Positions 5,520 to 7,298 of a DNA stretch of 7,298 bases are shown piece after piece; within the stretch, counting starts at the first letter, position 1; each line of letters begins with the position of its first letter. This stretch comes from Candidatus Bathyarchaeota archaeon (GTDB lineage: Archaea > Thermoproteota > Bathyarchaeia > Bathyarchaeales > Bathycorpusculaceae), in contig PIYF01000036.1 in NCBI GenBank assembly GCA_003601875.1, forward strand, positions 1-7,298, in the 5' to 3' direction. The position numbers were made by a program, and so were the translations under genes. The notes below the pieces were generated by a model. The model saw only the letters and a list, made by a program, of their open reading frames with translations, made no database searches and had not been told where the DNA came from.

Positions 5520-6497
5520 TTACAACTTTCCTTCACGGAAACGTTCCATAAGTTTCTCCAACATATCTTTAGTCATGGAAGCCAAGTCGTAGTCTGGTTT
5601 CCAACCCCATTCTTCACGAGCAACACCATCATCAATTGACATAGGCCAAGAATCAGCGATTTTCTGTCTAAAATCTGGCTTATATTCACATGTAAACTCT
5701 GGAATGTGCTTTTTAATTTCAGCAGCTAACTCTCCAGCTGAGAAACTCATCCCAGTAACGTTATAACCCATGTGATGTTTTATTTTTGAAGGGGCAGCCT
5801 CCATGAGGTCTATGGCGGCTTTTATGCAGTCAGGCATATACATCATAGGTAAAACAGTGTCTTCCCTTACAAAACACGTGTAATGTTTCTTTTTAATAGC
5901 TTCATAAAACATTTCAACAGCATAATCTGTTGTCCCTCCGCCGGGAAGCGTCTCACTGCTTATTATCCCCGGATAACGAACTGATCGTACATCCAAACCA
6001 TAACGGATAAAATAGTAATTACATAAAAGTTCACCCGCAACCTTTGTAACTCCATACATGGTTGTGGGAACGAGAACCGTGTCTTGAGGGGTTTTCACAC
6101 GAGGGGAACCGGGACCAAAAACAGCGATTGAACTTGGCCAAAAAACCCTCACTAGGTTATGTTCTCTTGCAACTTCAAGCACATTGCAAAGACCATCCAT
6201 GTTAACCTTCCAAGCAAGTTGAGGTTTTTGTTCACCTACTGCTGATAGGACAGCTGCTAAATGGTAAATCGTGTCTATATCATATTTCTCAACTATTTTT
6301 TCAATTTCACCTTTATTTGTCACATCTAAATATTCAAAGGGTCCAGTTTTAAGCAATTTTTCACTTGGCTTCCTTCTGTGACCGCAAGCAACCACGTTTT
6401 CCCTGCCATATCTTTTCCTCAATTCAATTGTCAACTCGGAGCCTATTTGACCTGTCGCACCAGTTACAAGTATTCTCCTCATATTTCTCGCAGTCAT
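5520..6497 (-). CDS. tdh: L-threonine 3-dehydrogenase, short-chain dehydrogenase (SDR/epimerase-like) type
   Basis: This enzyme oxidises L-threonine with NAD+ to 2-amino-3-ketobutyrate, the substrate of the next gene's product. The Rossmann motif G13-x-x-G16-x-x-G19 (VTGATGQIG) is at the N-terminus, and LDVT (57-60) is the usual acidic turn. The catalytic region has PSSIAVFGP (121-129) and Y148-G-V-T-K152. Sequence features typical of the SDR-type threonine dehydrogenases, as opposed to UDP-sugar epimerases, are RYPGIIS (174-180), PGGGTTDYAVEMF (185-197), LPMMYMPD (216-223) and PDFRQKIADSWPMSIDD (274-290). The 325-residue length fits. The ATG at 6497 follows GGAG (6510-6507) by nine bases. 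A second ATG at 6482 would give the more usual short N-terminus but has a poorer ribosome site. It is the first gene of the four-gene operon. It differs from the zinc-dependent medium-chain Tdh of Thermococcales. Confidence 0.93.
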   Translation of the reverse strand: MTARNMRRILVTGATGQIGSELTIELRKRYGRENVVACGHRRKPSEKLLKTGPFEYLDVTNKGEIEKIVEKYDIDTIYHLAAVLSAVGEQKPQLAWKVNMDGLCNVLEVAREHNLVRVFWPSSIAVFGPGSPRVKTPQDTVLVPTTMYGVTKVAGELLCNYYFIRYGLDVRSVRYPGIISSETLPGGGTTDYAVEMFYEAIKKKHYTCFVREDTVLPMMYMPDCIKAAIDLMEAAPSKIKHHMGYNVTGMSFSAGELAAEIKKHIPEFTCEYKPDFRQKIADSWPMSIDDGVAREEWGWKPDYDLASMTKDMLEKLMERFREGKL

Positions 6498-6543
6498 CCT
6501 GTTAAACTCCTTATTTTAGAGGAAAATAAAGATGAAATTTTCT

Positions 6544-6551
6544 GATATAAA
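6544..6551 (-). promoter_or_regulatory. TATA box for the tdh-kbl operon
   Basis: TTTATATC on the minus strand (6551-6544) is a strong archaeal TATA match. A start about 26 bases downstream, near 6522, would give a leader of about 24 nt that includes the AAGGAG site before the tdh ATG. The upstream DUF1028 gene ends only 91 bases before tdh, so read-through is also possible. Confidence 0.55.
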
Positions 6552-6588
6552 GAGTTTTCAATTTAAAATCTCAATTTTCACATGTAAT

Positions 6589-7194
6589 TTATATTTTCTC
6601 TTTAATTTTACGAATAAGTTCTTCAATTGGAGCTTTATGCCTGTCAATTCTAATTTTCAACTTTACATCCTTCAAACCGACAAGAATTAAGGCTGCAGAT
6701 CTTTCCCCTCTTTTATCTCCCCCACTCTCACTTCCAGCCTTAAGAGCATAAGCCATTCTAAAAGCCAAGCTTCCTTTAGTTTCTTTGAATTTTTCAGCTA
6801 TACTTTTAACAACATTCTCGTTAGCTAACAAGTTTCCAATAACGATAAAATAATCATCTATCACTTCACCGTGAAATTCTGGAGCATAAACACCTGTAAA
6901 AACAGCTTTACGCCCTTTAAAATCCATAATTGCCACTTGACGAAAATTTCTTTCATAATCCTCAGCTAAAAGCTTATTCAAAGCTTCATTTGGGGTTAAC
7001 CCTTTAGATAACAGTTTTAATCCGCTAATTCCGTAATCAACGTTAGTGTATGCTTGAGTTGCTATTACACCTACCCCAGGCTTAGCGTGGGGAACCCTGC
7101 TTCCTACAGCTATTGAGCCGGAGGCTACAGCGACTCCCATAAGTTTGAAGTCTGGCGAAATGGCTAATATGGAAAATGTTCCATGTATTCGCAT
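6589..7194 (-). CDS. DUF1028 family protein (COG3342, Ntn-hydrolase-like)
   Basis: DUF1028 proteins have an Ntn-hydrolase-like fold and no settled function; some have been suggested to act on peptides or amides. Family hallmarks are visible in order: GTFSILA (5-11), MGVAVASGSIAVGSRVPHA (19-37), GVGVIATQAYTN (40-51), YGISGLKLL (54-62), RQVAIMD (85-91), TGVYA (100-104), the GNLLANE segment (120-126) and AGSESGGDKRGERSAALILV (153-172). The 201-residue length is that of the core domain without the C-terminal extensions seen in some bacteria. Thr6 near the N-terminus is a possible counterpart of the Ntn nucleophile, but the N-terminus is not obviously processed and I would not claim activity. The ATG at 7194 follows a weak TGTGAT site. 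The gene has its own TATA box and is divergent from the NAD kinase-like gene. A functional tie to threonine breakdown is only suggested by proximity. Confidence 0.88.
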   Translation of the reverse strand: MRIHGTFSILAISPDFKLMGVAVASGSIAVGSRVPHAKPGVGVIATQAYTNVDYGISGLKLLSKGLTPNEALNKLLAEDYERNFRQVAIMDFKGRKAVFTGVYAPEFHGEVIDDYFIVIGNLLANENVVKSIAEKFKETKGSLAFRMAYALKAGSESGGDKRGERSAALILVGLKDVKLKIRIDRHKAPIEELIRKIKEKI

Positions 7195-7229
7195 TATATA
7201 TCACACTGCATCATATGCTTGTAAAATAG

Positions 7230-7237
7230 TTTTATAG
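7230..7237. promoter_or_regulatory. TATA-like box between the divergent DUF1028 and NAD kinase-like genes
   Basis: On the minus strand CTATAAAA (7237-7230) predicts a start near 7207, 13 bases before the DUF1028 ATG. On the plus strand the same bases read TTTTATAG and would predict a start near 7260, about eight bases before the ATG at 7268. One box may serve both genes, or a second plus-strand element such as TTATATAT at 7194-7201 may be used. Position and sequence are seen; activity is inferred. Confidence 0.45.
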
Positions 7238-7267
7238 TCTTATGTAACTTGTTCATGACGAGTGAAA

Positions 7268-7298
7268 ATGAAGTTAGGCTTCTTAGTTAATCCAATAG
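7268..7298 (+). CDS. N-terminal fragment of a probable COG3199-type ATP-NAD kinase-like protein, cut by the window edge
   Basis: Only ten codons are visible, reading MKLGFLVNPI. This beginning, a short beta strand ending in VNPI (usually followed by AGMGG), is characteristic of archaeal ATP-NAD kinase family proteins that phosphorylate NAD to NADP. GTGA (7262-7265) just upstream could act as a weak ribosome site, and a very short leader is expected from the TATA-like box at 7230-7237. The identification rests on ten residues and should be treated as tentative. Confidence 0.5.
   Translation, partial: MKLGFLVNPI

Noticed and set aside
1..7298. CRISPR arrays, tRNA or rRNA genes, insertion sequences
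   Set aside because: No regularly spaced repeats, cloverleaf-like segments, conserved rRNA stretches, transposase motifs or terminal inverted repeats were seen on either strand.

Overview
This AT-rich window looks archaeal. Its genes are preceded by TATA-like boxes rather than bacterial -35/-10 elements, by Shine-Dalgarno sequences of the GGTGA type, and by short leaders. The gene content fits an anaerobic, amino-acid-using archaeon: a tungsten-type aldehyde:ferredoxin oxidoreductase with a four-cluster ferredoxin subunit, a threonine-to-glycine pathway, a folate cyclo-ligase relative and a DUF1028 protein. A Bathyarchaeia-like or other Thermoproteota lineage is my best guess. It rests on gene content and style, not on a marker gene.

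Left part (1-793, minus strand): a DedA/VTT-family membrane protein, followed downstream by the start of a CBS-domain gene. That CBS gene is readable only if two single-base indels are allowed, so it is either a decaying gene or a sequence error.

Centre left (865-3262, plus strand): a tight two-gene operon. The first gene encodes a 176-residue protein with 16 cysteines in four [4Fe-4S] motifs. The second encodes a 621-residue tungsten/molybdenum bis-pterin oxidoreductase of the AOR family. The arrangement resembles the small and large subunits of Pyrococcus WOR5. The first cluster-ligand cysteine of the large subunit is replaced by Asp299.

Centre right (6497 down to 3392, minus strand): a four-gene operon. 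Its order is SDR-type L-threonine 3-dehydrogenase, 2-amino-3-ketobutyrate CoA ligase (kbl), a 5-formyltetrahydrofolate cyclo-ligase-like protein (COG0212), and a 65-residue four-cysteine protein of unknown function. The first two convert threonine to glycine plus acetyl-CoA. The third suggests, without proving, a link to one-carbon or cofactor metabolism. A perfect 9-bp inverted repeat lies in the kbl/COG0212 gap and covers part of the downstream Shine-Dalgarno.

Right part: a DUF1028 (Ntn-hydrolase-like) gene on the minus strand (7194-6589). It is divergent from the first ten codons of a gene whose start resembles archaeal COG3199 ATP-NAD kinase-like proteins, cut by the window edge.

No tRNA, rRNA, CRISPR array or insertion sequence was seen. 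No gene-free stretch exceeds 300 bases; the longest, 3263-3391, lies between two convergent operons and holds a short coding-like remnant.
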